DNA from: Umbelopsis ramanniana AG
Taxonomy: Eukaryota; Mucoromycota; Umbelopsidomycetes; Umbelopsidales; Umbelopsidaceae
Assembly: GCF_025399195.1 (NCBI RefSeq)
Contig: NW_026252117.1
Span: 1 to 64,000 of the forward strand
DNA: 64,000 nt
Direction: 5' to 3'
The position numbers and the translations under genes were made by a program. Positions 50,743-61,430 of this stretch are shown one piece after another; positions within the stretch are counted from its first letter, which is position 1; each line of letters begins with the position of its first letter. Below the pieces are notes generated by a model, which worked only from the letters and a program-made list of their open reading frames with translations, did no database searches and was not told where the DNA came from.

Positions 50743-53566
50743 TTATTGCCCACTGCTGCTTCCCTGACCGCTTTGGCTATCCTCCTGTGATTGTTCGCCA
50801 TTCTCGAATGTTTCTTGGAGAGCCATTTGTAAAGCGATATCGTCATCCGACAAGGCTTCTTCCATATCCGCCAAATCTCCACCCGTCTCCTGTGCATACA
50901 AATATCTATTGAGAGTATTCCTAAGGGTTGTGAGGTTGAATCCACTAGATTCATTGTTAAAATATAAGGTACTTGGTATGATACATTGTATCAAGAAAAT
51001 CCAACTATAGAGTCTTACCCATTGTTTCCTGCTGCATTTGCGTTTTCTACGCCAGCATCTTCGATATGCTCAAAGCCTTCTACTGGGGTGGCAATTCCTT
51101 CGTCATCATCTGGGAACGCACCAGGGAACCGGTCTTGCACGATTTCAGGCATTTGCTGTTGCTCAAGCATGCCTATCATTTCTCTCAAGCGTTGATTAGC
51201 TTCTTGGCCCAGGCGACGACCGCCAGCTCCTCCGAGAAGATTGTTGAGCATATTGACCAGGTTTCCTCGAGCACCAGGTTGAAGGACACGTCTAGTACGA
51301 TTTCTCTCTCTGCCTTCTGCAGTGTCCACGTCATTATAAGGCGAGATGGAATCAAGTGGTGGTAGTGGATCATGCATATGGTGACTGCGTTGCTTTACCT
51401 CGTCTGGTATAAAAGCGAGTAGTCGCTCAATGTCGGAAATGAGAATATGACGGCTTACGTTAAGAGGAATTCCGTGGTGAGGATCCTTGTCAACGTCGGC
51501 CGGGAAAAACACGGCTGCTTTCGTTCGTACATCTAATCCAGCCTGCACCTCTTCGTCTGCTTTTGTGGCATGAGCATCAAAGCGGGCAAGTGCCGTATGA
51601 GTGTTTTCAAAAAGCCATGCAATGACCTCGGGTTCTTTCCAGAGAGTGAAGTTGCGTTGAACGAAAAGCTGAATAAGCAGGTTCAGATATGGACTTGATG
51701 TCTCGGTCAAGCTCATGAGGGGGTGAGTGGCAATGATAGAATCAGTTTGACCACATTTTTCGGCTAAACCAAGTACAATCATGGGATATGTCAAGATAGC
51801 TTTCTGTAGGCACCGAGAGCTTTCACTCGTCAAATTGGCGTCTTCATCTGACTTCTTTTTCTTGTTTTCTAGCTTGAACATTGAGTAGGCTTGAGAGAAG
51901 GCAAAGTTTGGAAGTGTTGGTTCTGATACTCCTGAATTGCTGTCTCTCAAAGCGGCCATCAATTTTAAAAAGTATTCATGCTCGTTACATTTCAGTGCGT
52001 AGAAATCAATGGACAAATTGGCGCATAAAGGATCAGCAACAGGATCCAAACTAGATTTTGCACGTTAAAACGAAGGCAAACAAAAACTCCATTGTCATGA
52101 AACTTTTTTTCATACCTGAGCAAAAGCTTGTTGAACTCAAACGCAGTCCTCCAGCACCCGCGACGGGACAGAAATTGGATATGACGATGGATGGCTAAAA
52201 AGAACGACCTGTAATCGAAATCCACTTAGTCATCATAAAATTGTGAAACAAAATCACAAAATGTACACTGACCTGTTCTCTTCATATTTATAAGACAGTC
52301 GAACACAACCGGATGAAATGTTGAAGTTAGGATGGAACGCGCGTTCACAGGCGTAAAGTGCTTTTTCTAAACAAAAATAAATAAATTAGAAGATGTAATA
52401 GATCAGATACACATACTATGAGTTTCATACCGATGCATTCTCCTGCCACTGTCCAGTCTCCACCATGTTTTGCAATTTCTGAAATTTGCACCAGGCAGTC
52501 GATATGGTAAGGATAGTATCGATTCAGTAATACAATGTTGTTGGGGTCATGGCTCTCTACACACTCTAAGAACTCTAATTGCGCATCCTGGTATGACTCG
52601 GACTGAACATAGCAAAACTCGGTAATGCCTGTAGCAAAGGTGAAAATTATTCAACAGTCATGCTGTTATTACTTCTCACAAGTGATGAGCCACCTACCAG
52701 CTTTACTATCTATGATTTTCATACTCAATCCTTGCTGGGAATATGGGCTCCAATCCACCTTGGGTGTAGCAAGTCGGGTTTTCTTCAGCACTCTGGAACC
52801 AACCAAACTTTTTAAGTACACTTACACTACCCACGCTAGTGGAGAGTTGAATTTGCCTCATACCTTCCATGCGATCTCTCTCGCATCTCCTTATTAACGA
52901 CTTTAGAACCGAACATGCGTTTCATTTCAGCATCAGCATCCAAGTACTTGGTCTCGACAGATAACGACTGTCTTAATTCAGCAGCAGCATTTGTGCTAAC
53001 TGCAGATTGTGCAAGCCCTGTACCAGCATATCCTTTGGTTTCATTTTGTAACAGCTGATCCAACTCTTCCAAAGTCATCTCGCCTACATCTGATTTCTTA
53101 GACGTCGCCGCTGGTGAGGAAGGTTGGCTATCAACGTTCTGCACTTTCTGTAATTTTTTCCCTTTCTTCTTCTTGTTCTTCTTCTTGCTTGGAGAAGCAG
53201 CTACGGGCTAAAGTAGTATATTGTCAATGTAGTTCTCGAACATGGATGGAACTTCATTGTTCCTATGCCTTTGACATACCTGAATAGGTTCGTCTTCCTC
53301 CTGCTCGTTTTCAGCATCTTCTTCGTCGTTTCCTTCGTCCAGCTGTTTCGATGAACCGGCGTTAAAATAATAGAAAAAGAAGACAGGCGGTCATTGCAGC
53401 TTACCAGATCAAAGAGGTTTTTGGCAGGTTTAGATGAGGTAGCAGTCTCAGTCTCGACATCGCTTTCTTCATTGACGTCGTGTTCGTCTGAGCGACTCGA
53501 AAGAGTTTCTGCTAAATGAGCTAAGCCCTGATCCTTTTGTAATTTTCGTAATGCTCGAGAAGACAT
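50743..53566 (-). CDS. RQC1: TCF25/Rqc1-family ribosome quality control protein
   Basis: Nine exons on the minus strand: 53566-53405, 53342-53280, 53207-52864, 52792-52698, 52628-52431, 52366-52273, 52208-52116, 52050-51019, 50944-50743, giving 760 residues. The N-terminus starts MSSRALRKLQKDQGLAHL, typical of TCF25, followed by an acidic stretch and a Lys run (KKKNKKKKGKK). The conserved tetratricopeptide-like core (about 200-600) includes LLNRYYPYHIDCLVQISEI and GCWRTAFEFNKLLLSLDP. Rqc1 joins Ltn1 and Rqc2 on 60S subunits carrying stalled chains and favours K48-linked ubiquitin chains for Cdc48 extraction. The last exon encodes an acidic, Gln-rich tail resembling a ubiquitin-interacting motif (DDDIALQMALQETFENGE). 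It shares a 134-bp divergent promoter with the ER-type membrane protein gene. Confidence 0.93.
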
Positions 53567-53700
53567 GGTAGAGTAAGCTGTCAGTCAGCGAAGGGGGAGG
53601 GAACGTGGGTTCTGCGGTCAAATTTCTCATTTAACAATTTTTGAGTTTGACTTTTCGACCTAGGCGGCGATTTTGTCACCACGGATCTTATACATTGATG
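53567..53700. promoter_or_regulatory. 134-bp divergent promoter, RQC1 / ER membrane protein
   Basis: The start codons of the two genes are 134 bp apart on opposite strands. G-rich (GGGGGAGGGAACG) on one side, T-rich on the other; no TATA box is clear. Confidence 0.6.
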
Positions 53701-54589
53701 AAATGCCTACTTGCAATATCGGCATTTCTTGCCTTGGTATCTGCTAATACCGAGAAGATAATATTTCACACCACCGAAAGTCCATTGAGTACGAATGATC
53801 CCACCACCGTTACCCACATAGACGCTTGGGCAGAACGTAACGGTTGGCCGATATTACGCGCCCCTTTCACCACTTTGGCGGACAGTATACGACCACAATC
53901 ATCTTTAGATGAAGGGCCGAATCCTATCAATCCCGAAAACCCTCATTACGAATTTCAGAGCGAGATTCCGTTTCAACGATGGTACAGAGTCCGAGGTCTC
54001 ATAGAAGGCGGAGGTTATGAAGCCAGAATATCTTACCCAGCAACGGTAAAGTCACTCCGAAAACTTCATAGACGCGGTGCATTGCTCAATATTAATACCA
54101 TCTACAGTCTCCAACCGATTTTTCGCTCGAACTATTGAACCACACACAGCTGTATAATATACTGAGCGATCCTCTCAAGTACGGCAGCAGCAATGCGGAT
54201 GGGTTTAAGGATTTCATCGACACTGACACTGAAACAAACAACAATCCCGATGATTTGGATAGCGAGATTTGGATGTTTCTTCTAGTGGAAGGTAATTATA
54301 CAGGCATTTCGATTGTCGAAGGTGTAGAGTTTCGTCCGGTCAAATATAATATCGGTAAGTAGCAAAATAACCATCATAATGGGATCAAGTTCGTTTGCAA
54401 ACTGAAATTTGTACCTCAGCACTAGAGCAATTGCACATGGGATTCATACCGAATCAAGCCTACAAACTTGCCATTTCTCTATTGCTAGTGATAGGACTTG
54501 GTAGTTTCGTCGTTGCGCCGAAGTTTTATGCACACATCGAGGATGCCGCCAATGATCATACTGCCCAAGTGCATAAAAAACGCAGCTAG
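53701..54589 (+). CDS. Type I ER-type membrane glycoprotein, unknown
   Basis: Three exons, 53701-54045, 54108-54354, 54420-54589, giving 253 residues. A signal peptide (1-19) is followed by a luminal domain of about 190 residues with at least two N-glycosylation sequons (NHT, NYT) and the phrase YEARISYPATSPTDFSLEL, then one transmembrane helix (about 216-235) and a short basic cytosolic tail ending KKRS. The layout and the YPA-type beta-strand recall Pga1, the partner of the GPI mannosyltransferase II Gpi18, but I cannot confirm this. An upstream in-frame non-ATG extension exists; the first ATG fits the signal peptide. Role is unknown. Confidence 0.8.
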
Positions 54590-55431
54590 GGGACAACCTT
54601 AGTACATTTAATTGTATATACCATATATTTAAAAAAGGGTCTGTAGGAATAAATAAGCCAAGCTCTTGGGTTACATGAGGCTTATAGAATGAATATCAAT
54701 GGCAAAGTAGCTTTTGTACAAGGCATCTGGGAGTACGTTGCATTGTTGATGGTGCGATGTAGCACTGCCACGCATTGTTATACATAATCTTTTTAGAGTT
54801 TTGGTTGCTTCTGACATTTGCAGCATACTTATACCCAAGCTATACACTACATTTTTGATAAAGAGGAGTTTCAGCAGTGTCTGTCCATAACGTATCAAGT
54901 AAGTTACTGATGGCCATACTTGTTTTTCCCAAGATATGGCGAATAATTTTATATGCCCACACATTCTTGAACGAGTTCTTTCGACCCCCACATGGTACCA
55001 ACCTGTATGTGCTGTCTGTATCAAATCTGTTTTCAAAGTGATTGCAGATCAATACACTCTGCGTCGTCAAAGATGACAAAAACGCCGACATGCAGACGGT
55101 GTCGGAGTCGCCAAGCCGTATTTGAAAGCGTTCTACGGCATTTCGACAGCGGAAAGTATTGAACGCGTTCCATTGATTCCTTTCTCATGCTTGAATATAA
55201 TGGCTGGCTAGTTTCCTTATATTTTACAATATTCGTTGACAATAGTATTCAATGAAAATGCAGATGTAATTATTTTTAGCGTAGTTGTTGAAACCCAACT
55301 CCCCGAAGCAACTTTCTTCTAGCTGAATTTTGATTGGCTGTTTCAGGTGGCTCACTTCACGAACCGCTTACTTTATGAAGTGTCTGGGCGACAATTGATA
55401 GTCTTCCTCTTTTGATTTTCAATTCTCCATT
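54590..55431. other. Gene-free 0.84 kb upstream of RPS23
   Basis: 3' flank of the ER protein and promoter of RPS23. Several minus-strand open frames of 69-121 codons overlap in different frames without motifs; I treat them as chance. Confidence 0.5.
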
Positions 55432-56361
55432 ATGGGTATGCTATCAAATGTGCTATTTAATATTTAATAGGATGACACCTACGACCCGATGAATGATACA
55501 ACAGACGCGATATATCATTTTTTCAAACGGATGAAGATTTTTGGCTGATGGATGGGTGATGGATGAAAAAATACATCCATAAACCAGTATGCAGCGTATT
55601 CAAGCGATATTGCCACTTCTAACGCCATCCATGATCCATCCGACATCTCTGAACACGTATCCACCATCGACGTGCCGTTAATTCGAATCATTCGACCCGT
55701 CATGCACTCTACATCGGCGCATTGCCTTCATATGTCCCGCAGCACTTGACATTTTGAAACTTTCGAGATTTTCAAAGATGTCAACTTCACCGCAAATGCA
55801 TTTTACCTTTCACATTGAATAACATATACTGATCCAATCTTTTCTTCTTTCACCATAGGTAAGGGAAAGCCTAGTGGTCTTAACGCCGCACGCAAGTTGC
55901 GCACCCACCGTCGCGAGAACCGTTGGGCTGACAAGCAATTCAAGAAGCGTCTTCTTGGAACAGCTTTCAAGTCATCCCCCTTCGGTGGTTCATCCCACGC
56001 CAAGGGTATCGTCCTTGAAAAGATGTACGTTATAGCGAAATGCCTTTGAGAATACACAATAGGATCCGTCAGAATACTAATGTTCATTTACAGTGGTGTC
56101 GAAGCCAAGCAACCTAACTCTGCCATTCGTAAGTGTGTCCGTGTTCAACTTATCAAGAACGGCAAGAAGGTTACCGCTTTCGTCCCCAATGACGGTTGTC
56201 TTAACTACGTCGACGAAAACGACGAAGTCTTGATCGCTGGTTTCGGTCGTAAGGGCCGTGCTATTGGTGATATTCCTGGTGTCCGCTTCAAGATCGTCAA
56301 GGTTTCCGGCGTCTCTCTCCTTGCTTTGTACAAGGAAAAGAAGGAGAAGCCCAGATCTTAA
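55432..56361 (+). CDS. RPS23: 40S ribosomal protein S23 (uS12)
   Basis: Three exons, 55432-55435 (ATGG only), 55859-56024 and 56094-56361, giving 145 residues. The spliced start is MGKGKPSGL and the protein is otherwise full length and highly conserved: [31 protein letters not shown] (the Pro in this loop is a known prolyl-hydroxylation site in uS12) and the basic C-terminus ending KEKPRS. uS12 lies at the decoding centre and controls accuracy. The first intron is 423 nt, about six times the usual length here, and contains complementary sequences able to form competing hairpins. A tiny first exon of ATGG also occurs in the transporter model at 168. Confidence 0.97.
55550..55641 (+). promoter_or_regulatory. 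Competing hairpins inside the RPS23 first intron
   Basis: Arm 55550-55565 pairs with 55626-55641 in 15 of 16 positions (one G-G mismatch, one G-U). The 3' half of the first arm, ATGGATG at 55559-55565, can instead pair perfectly with CATCCAT at 55574-55580 around an 8-nt loop. The two folds exclude each other. Confidence 0.5.
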
Positions 56362-56976
56362 GTATCTCGCTTCTTTCTTTGTTTATTGCCTTTATCAACA
56401 ATAAAACTACCAATCTGGGCTCTGTGAATTACAGATGCAATGTATAAATTGGAAGTGGTTTTGGGTATCCTACTGCCACTATTGTCACGCTTTCAGAAAC
56501 TGAAACGAGCATATAGTGGATCTTACAAGGCGGTTGTGACCAAATATGCGATTATTTCAATGAGATAGAGTATAGGATGGTGTACTGTGTTATAAGCCTT
56601 GCATGGTAGAAAGTGTCTTAACGACTACCAAAAGTTTGATGCCTGGATTCACAACATACATACCGATCTAACGTACCATCACCCGTATTCTTTGTAGTTA
56701 CCGCGATCCTCTTTCTGATGACTCAGATTAGATATAGCAGAACTAATATAGCTATCAATGAAATGCTCGCAACGAACTGGTCCCAAAGTACTCATTGTGC
56801 TTAATAGCTTCAATTTAGTCGTTTAATTGGTTCATAAAAACGTCGGAGTTTTTCTGGACGCTTCTCGTGCATTCGATTGTCGTCATTTATTTGCATATAT
56901 TTGAGTCAAACGTGCTTTCACCGAGCTCACATTTCTTTTCTGTTTTTCCTTCTTCTCTCAGTGTTTTGTATATAAT
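56362..56976. other. Spacer between RPS23 and Hsp40 genes
   Basis: 615 bp without a gene; its last 130 bp hold the heat-shock-element-like array and a T/C-rich leader of the Hsp40 gene. Confidence 0.55.
56852..56874 (+). promoter_or_regulatory. Heat-shock-element-like array before Hsp40 gene
   Basis: Units at exact 5-bp spacing read TTC, GAC, TTC, GTG, TTC (56852, 56857, 56862, 56867, 56872). Three TTC units are perfect and the two inverted units keep the key G of GAA. The array ends 103 bp before the start codon. Confidence 0.45.
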
Positions 56977-58188
56977 ATGGGAAAAGACTACTATAAAATA
57001 CTAGGTGTGTCCAAAGACGCAGACGATGATACAATCAAAAAAGCATATCGAAAGCAAGGTAAGCCCATACTAAATCGCTTCTGCCAATCGTAGTTCTTGC
57101 CAAAAGTCTAACACTTTTATCATTCTTTAGCATTGAAATGGCATCCAGATCGAAACAAAGATAACATGGAAGCTGCCAAGCAAAAGTTCCAAGAGGTCGG
57201 CGAAGCCTTTGAAGTACTCAGCGATAAAGACAAGCGTGCTGTCTATGATCAGTTCGGCGAAGAAGGCCTCAAAGGTGGACCACCTCCAAGTTCTGGTGGT
57301 GCTGGCGGCGCTGGAGGCTTCCCTGGAGCTGGAGGCTTCGGTGGATTCCCTGGAGGAGCCGGTGGCCCTGGTGGACATACATTTACTTTCACTTCAGGAG
57401 GTCCTCGTGGTGCTGGTGGGTACGCCCCATCCGACGCCGACGATATCTTCAAGCACTTCTTTGCCTCTTTCGGAGGCGGAGGTATGGGCGGTGGCATGCC
57501 TGGTATGGGTGGTATGCACGCTGAAGATGATATGGGAGGCGGTATGCCAGGTGGTATGCCGGGCGGTGGATTCGGCGGCTTCTCTAACTTTGGAGGAGGC
57601 GGTCGACCTAGAGGCAGTGGCTTCCAATCTGCTCAACCAAGAGAAAAACCGCCGGCCATCAAGCGACCTCTCCCAATCTCATTGGAGGATTTATACACTG
57701 GAACCACCAAACGTCTTAAAGTTACTCGCAAAATCAGAGACGGCGCAACTGGACGTGCTGTCACCACCGACAAAATATTGACCATCAACGTTAAAGCTGG
57801 CTGGAAAGCTGGAACCAAAATCCGGTTTCCCGGCGAAGGCGATGAACTCGACAATGGAGAAACTCAAGACATTGAATTCATCGTTGAAGAAAAGCCCCAC
57901 CCTATATTCAAGCGTGAAGGCGATAACTTGACCATGGCCGTACAATTGACATTGGTCGAGGCTCTGACTGGCTTTGTCAAACAGATCAAAACTTTGGATG
58001 GTCGCACTCTCAAAATCAATAATACCTCCAATGTCATACAACCAGGACAAGAATCTCGTGTCTCCAACGAAGGAATGCCAAATTCAAAAACTGGAAAGAA
58101 AGGCGATCTGATCATCAAATATGAAGTTAAATTCCCTGTCACTCTGACTTCGTCTCAGAAAGAAGAGCTCAAGAAAGTCCTTCAATGA
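56977..58188 (+). CDS. SIS1: Type II Hsp40 co-chaperone (Sis1/DNAJB1 type)
   Basis: Two exons, 56977-57058 and 57131-58188, give 379 residues. The J-domain (1-68) starts [15 protein letters not shown] and carries the HPD tripeptide in KWHPDRNKD, needed to stimulate Hsp70 ATPase. A Gly/Phe region follows (about 75-150), then a Gly/Met region with repeated GGMPG units. Two C-terminal beta-barrel domains (about 205-375) include [12 protein letters not shown] and VEALTGF, and the end KKVLQ lies after the dimerisation helix. There is no zinc-finger CXXCXGXG repeat, so it is class B. It works with cytosolic Hsp70 in folding and disaggregation. An HSE-like array upstream fits stress control. Confidence 0.96.
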
Positions 58189-58515
58189 TCGTCTTGTACT
58201 GTATATAGATAATCGAAACTTTTTGTTATAAATGTATCATACAACCTCCCACATATTCATGAAGAGAAATTTCATTTTTTCGGCTTTATTATGAATAAAC
58301 AAAGTTATCAAAGATATTATTTAAGTATGTTATGATTTCGGTAAAACGAGGAAGAAGTTTTCACATGGGTTTGCGTAAAAAACCACGAAGTCGGCAATAC
58401 CTGCCAGCTATCGTTTGAGTGCAGTCTGGAAGACTTCATATGACTATGTTCCACAGTGTAAGGATAACTGTACCCTTTTGATGTATACAAAAGTAAAAAA
58501 ATAATTTACATAACG
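58189..58515. other. Convergent intergenic region
   Basis: 327 bp of AT-rich 3' flanking DNA between the Hsp40 and esterase stop codons. No gene. Confidence 0.5.
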
Positions 58516-59409
58516 TTATGAGCTTACGAACACCCGCTTCAGTTCATTGGTGATGAGGTTGAAAGCATCCCATTTCTGATCCTTTAATTTCTTGGGAAGA
58601 ACAAAGTCAGGGATGTTCATGAATCCGTGCATGGCACCGGGATAGAGCTTATAGATAGCTAAAGGTCGCTGTTGTGTTACTCGTCTACCAAAGAGCTCCA
58701 TATCTTTGATATTAGGTTCGTTCTCGGCGGCAATGATAACTACTGATTCTGGTAATAGAGCAGCAGGGATATATCGAACTGATAGTAAGGGGTTCCGCAA
58801 CTCTTCATCGGTATCCTTAGTATTCAGAAGGTAAGCTTCGTGAAACATGTTCCGTATGAGTGGGTTCTGCTCTTTGAACAAGTGATGAGAGCCTCGCGAG
58901 AAGTCGTATACAGAGTAAGCGGCTATGACTGAACTGAATGTGTTTTGGAACAGTTGAACCATACCCAATGCAAGTGTGCCTCCTGCGCTAAGTCCTCCGA
59001 TGGCCACCTTAGTAGGCTGATACTCTTGCAGAATCCATTTGACAGCAGCTTGGCAGTCATGTAGTCCAGTGGGATATGGGTATTCGGGAGCAAACCGGTA
59101 GGCAATTGAAATAACGACGCAGTTTACGTTCTGAGCAATGTAGTGGCAGAATTGGCGATCTTCGCAGGTCCATCCTCCTATGAATCCGCCTCCATGAATG
59201 TGTATATAAACCGGATATCTTTGTCCGCTGTTGGTTTCGTATGATGGTGGAAAGAAAAAGGAGGCATAATAAGGTGCTGAACCGGGGATCGCTTGCTTCA
59301 GTTGCGGACCTGGAAGACGAGCTCGAATCAGGATCAGTTGGACCAGCTCGCTAATTCCACGAATGAGCTGAAACTTAAGTTTGATCAATAAATAGTGTAA
59401 GTAACCCAT
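58516..59409 (-). CDS. HSL-type alpha/beta-hydrolase (esterase/lipase)
   Basis: Single exon on the minus strand, 297 residues. The hormone-sensitive-lipase family oxyanion motif HGGGF is present (IHIHGGGFIGG), the nucleophile elbow is GLSAG and the catalytic His lies in GAMHGFMN. The acid position, normally Asp in a D-P pair, reads AAENEPN, suggesting Glu in place of Asp. A hydrophobic, amphipathic N-terminus (about 1-35) may bind membranes or lipid droplets. It probably hydrolyses short acyl esters or glycerolipids. There is no secretion signal that I can support. The gene lies next to the OBAP gene in the same orientation. An inverted repeat containing a TGAGTCA site lies upstream. Confidence 0.88.
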   Translation of the reverse strand: MGYLHYLLIKLKFQLIRGISELVQLILIRARLPGPQLKQAIPGSAPYYASFFFPPSYETNSGQRYPVYIHIHGGGFIGGWTCEDRQFCHYIAQNVNCVVISIAYRFAPEYPYPTGLHDCQAAVKWILQEYQPTKVAIGGLSAGGTLALGMVQLFQNTFSSVIAAYSVYDFSRGSHHLFKEQNPLIRNMFHEAYLLNTKDTDEELRNPLLSVRYIPAALLPESVVIIAAENEPNIKDMELFGRRVTQQRPLAIYKLYPGAMHGFMNIPDFVLPKKLKDQKWDAFNLITNELKRVFVSS

Positions 59410-59517
59410 TGAATGAAAGTGTTCGTAGCTTATTAGCAGTAAAAAAGCGGACCAGTTCTCTTTATATGTGGTCCCACCACAGGGTTGTGGCAGCTGTACC
59501 GGTTGGGCCGGAGGCCG

Positions 59518-59546
59518 AGTGAGTCAGATGCTCCGTACGACTCACT
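59518..59546. promoter_or_regulatory. Inverted repeat with AP-1/Gcn4-like TGAGTCA
   Basis: AGTGAGTC (59518-59525) and GACTCACT (59539-59546) are perfect 8-bp inverted arms spaced by 13 bp. The left arm includes TGAGTCA (59520-59526), the bZIP Gcn4/AP-1 core; the right arm reads TGAGTCG on the minus strand. It lies about 110-135 bp before the esterase start codon. Confidence 0.45.
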
Positions 59547-59646
59547 AGCTCCTAATTCAAAAATATGATATTTCTCTCATCCTTCCCTTTATTTCATTGA
59601 ATCAACTTGCGTTTAAGAATTAAGACGCGTTCATAACACGAGATAA

Positions 59647-60469
59647 TCACTTCATCTTAGTATCAACTTTTTGCATGGTTGCTTGTAAAGCTTGTCCAGA
59701 CTGCCAGTGATCAGCACCTTGGCGAGGAGTGTAGTCAGGGAAGTCTGAACGCTCTTGCTGCTTTGTAGATATGTTGATACCTTCGTCTTCTTCTCTTCTT
59801 TTGGCCATTTCATGGTCAAGCTGGCCATCCTTGGTGAATGCCATCATCAGCTGTGCAGGACCTACCATATAACTAAACATTAGATGATGTAGCCGGCAGT
59901 CCATCTTAAGAAACTAACGTACCATAAGGCAAAGAATCGAAGCGATCCACTTGCCATGTGTGCCACGTTTTTCCATATGTCTTCTGTAACGACAAAAGCG
60001 CTTGGCGTTCAGCCGCTGCAGCACCTAGTTCAGGCATCAATTTTGGCATAGGCAACGCCAGGCTTCCTCCACGTACTTCATAATCATGAGAGTGCCAATA
60101 TTTTTTTTCCTCATCATCGAGTTCTTGAAAGTATCATTAGTACCGGCTGACTAAATCATTTTAAATGTCGGCTGTGGATTTTGATAACCTACGATCAAAT
60201 AGTTTTTCAGAGATAATATACTCAATTCCTATCAGGCGAGCATCTGGGTTTGGAGAGTCATATATGACACATTGACGGAAGTCCTCGTTTACATGAGAAC
60301 AGAAGTGGTGGGCATGAACTTGACGAGTCATATCATGAGCGTACATGTGGAATCCACACACATGCTCACATATTTTCTTCAAAGGTCCAAACGGCTGGGT
60401 AGCAGCAGAGAGAGTGTCAATACCCTTAGAGGATATAGAAAGTGGGTCACCAGGAGCAGAAGAAGCCAT
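59647..60469 (-). CDS. Oil-body-associated-protein (OBAP/DUF1264) family protein
   Basis: Three exons on the minus strand, 60469-60193, 60123-59923, 59861-59647, give 230 residues, the usual family size. Diagnostic stretches are ICEHVCGFHMYAHDMTRQ, HFCSHVNEDFRQCVIYD, RLIGIEYIISEKLF, EEKKYWHSHDYEV and a C-terminal segment after HTWQVD. Plant OBAPs locate to oil bodies and affect lipid droplet structure; fungal and bacterial members are uncharacterised. The His/Cys content of the first half could bind a metal. Junction two uses an AAG acceptor, giving Gln at the seam. It sits between the esterase and the GPI-PLD-like gene, all on the same strand. Two 28-nt direct repeats lie 83-154 bp upstream of its start. 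Confidence 0.88.
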
Positions 60470-61430
60470 GTGTAAATAGTATGAAACGTTCAAAGAAAAA
60501 ACATCGTTTTATCTTATATACACGTCTTTTGCATGAACGACGACGCCGTCCATGAAGTCATTCATACAATGAAATGATGGATTTCTTGCATTACTATGAA
60601 GTCATCCATACAAAGGTATGATGTCCTCCAAGCACAAGCAAAGAGGTGTTTCAAGTAATTGTTACGTAGGGGGCCCGCAGAAGGCTCGCACATTTTTCTC
60701 ATGGGCAAAACACGTCGTGTTGTTTGAGTATTATTTTTTTATATTCAGTTTGTTTTAAAGAAAACCTTTGTCGTAAGACATAAGGGTTGACAAAAAATTG
60801 GGATTAACCTCCTTTAGTTCCTCGCGTACACTGAACCTTCTAGTAAAAGGCGAGAGGGTTATTTTTTGCGCGCAAGGCAGAGGTAATGAAGAAACAAAAT
60901 ATTCAAGCAAACTGTGGCTTTATATAGTTTTTCAATTTGCGGCAGAAAAATTTTTCATACCAGTCACATTCGAATTCCGGCACCACTTAGCGTTTTGAGA
61001 TTGAAAGTGACTTTCAGAGAGAGCGGAGGTTGCTGGCAACTCTTCGCTATGCTGTGTTGGCAAATTGACAGTGGGGATCTCGGATGGTAAAGACAGTAAT
61101 AAGCGCATGTAAATTACCCGATTTTATGGAATATTTCATAATGTGTCATTTGATACTGAGGAAGTCAAAAGCTAGTCAGTCGAATTCATTTCTTAAAGAT
61201 TTATTACGTGTTTTTTTTGACTATAATTATCAACGTGTTGTAGATACATCACTGTGGCAACTGGAGCATCAATGTTCCTTTCTGTATAGTATAAAAAGTG
61301 CATCTTTATAGCGGTTCTATGCTAATACATCTAATATAAGTCCTATATGATTCAACCATTCAACCTCATGCTTTCCATTGGATGTGTATGGAACCGGTAA
61401 TTCTTGGAAAAGGCAATTTACATGAATATT
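60470..61430. other. Gene-poor 0.96 kb
   Basis: Upstream of OBAP and 3' of the GPI-PLD-like gene. Contains the direct repeats noted separately. Open frames at 60798-60998 and 61084-61311 have no motifs and are AT-driven. No gene is supported. Confidence 0.5.
60552..60623. repeat. Two 28-nt direct repeats upstream of OBAP gene
   Basis: Copies at 60552-60579 and 60596-60623 match at 24 of 28 positions, sharing ATGAAGTCAT and CATACAA. Start-to-start spacing is 44 bp, about four helical turns. The position suggests paired regulator sites or a small duplication. Confidence 0.6.

Noticed and set aside
55500-55700. Possible C/D-box snoRNA in the RPS23 intron (RTGATGG-like and CTGA-like boxes)
   Set aside because: The C box has a mismatch, no terminal stem was found, and no guide region could be matched to rRNA by eye; needs a snoRNA search.
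61084-61311. 75-codon frame in the spacer before the GPI-PLD-like gene
   Set aside because: AT-rich, no motif, isolated.
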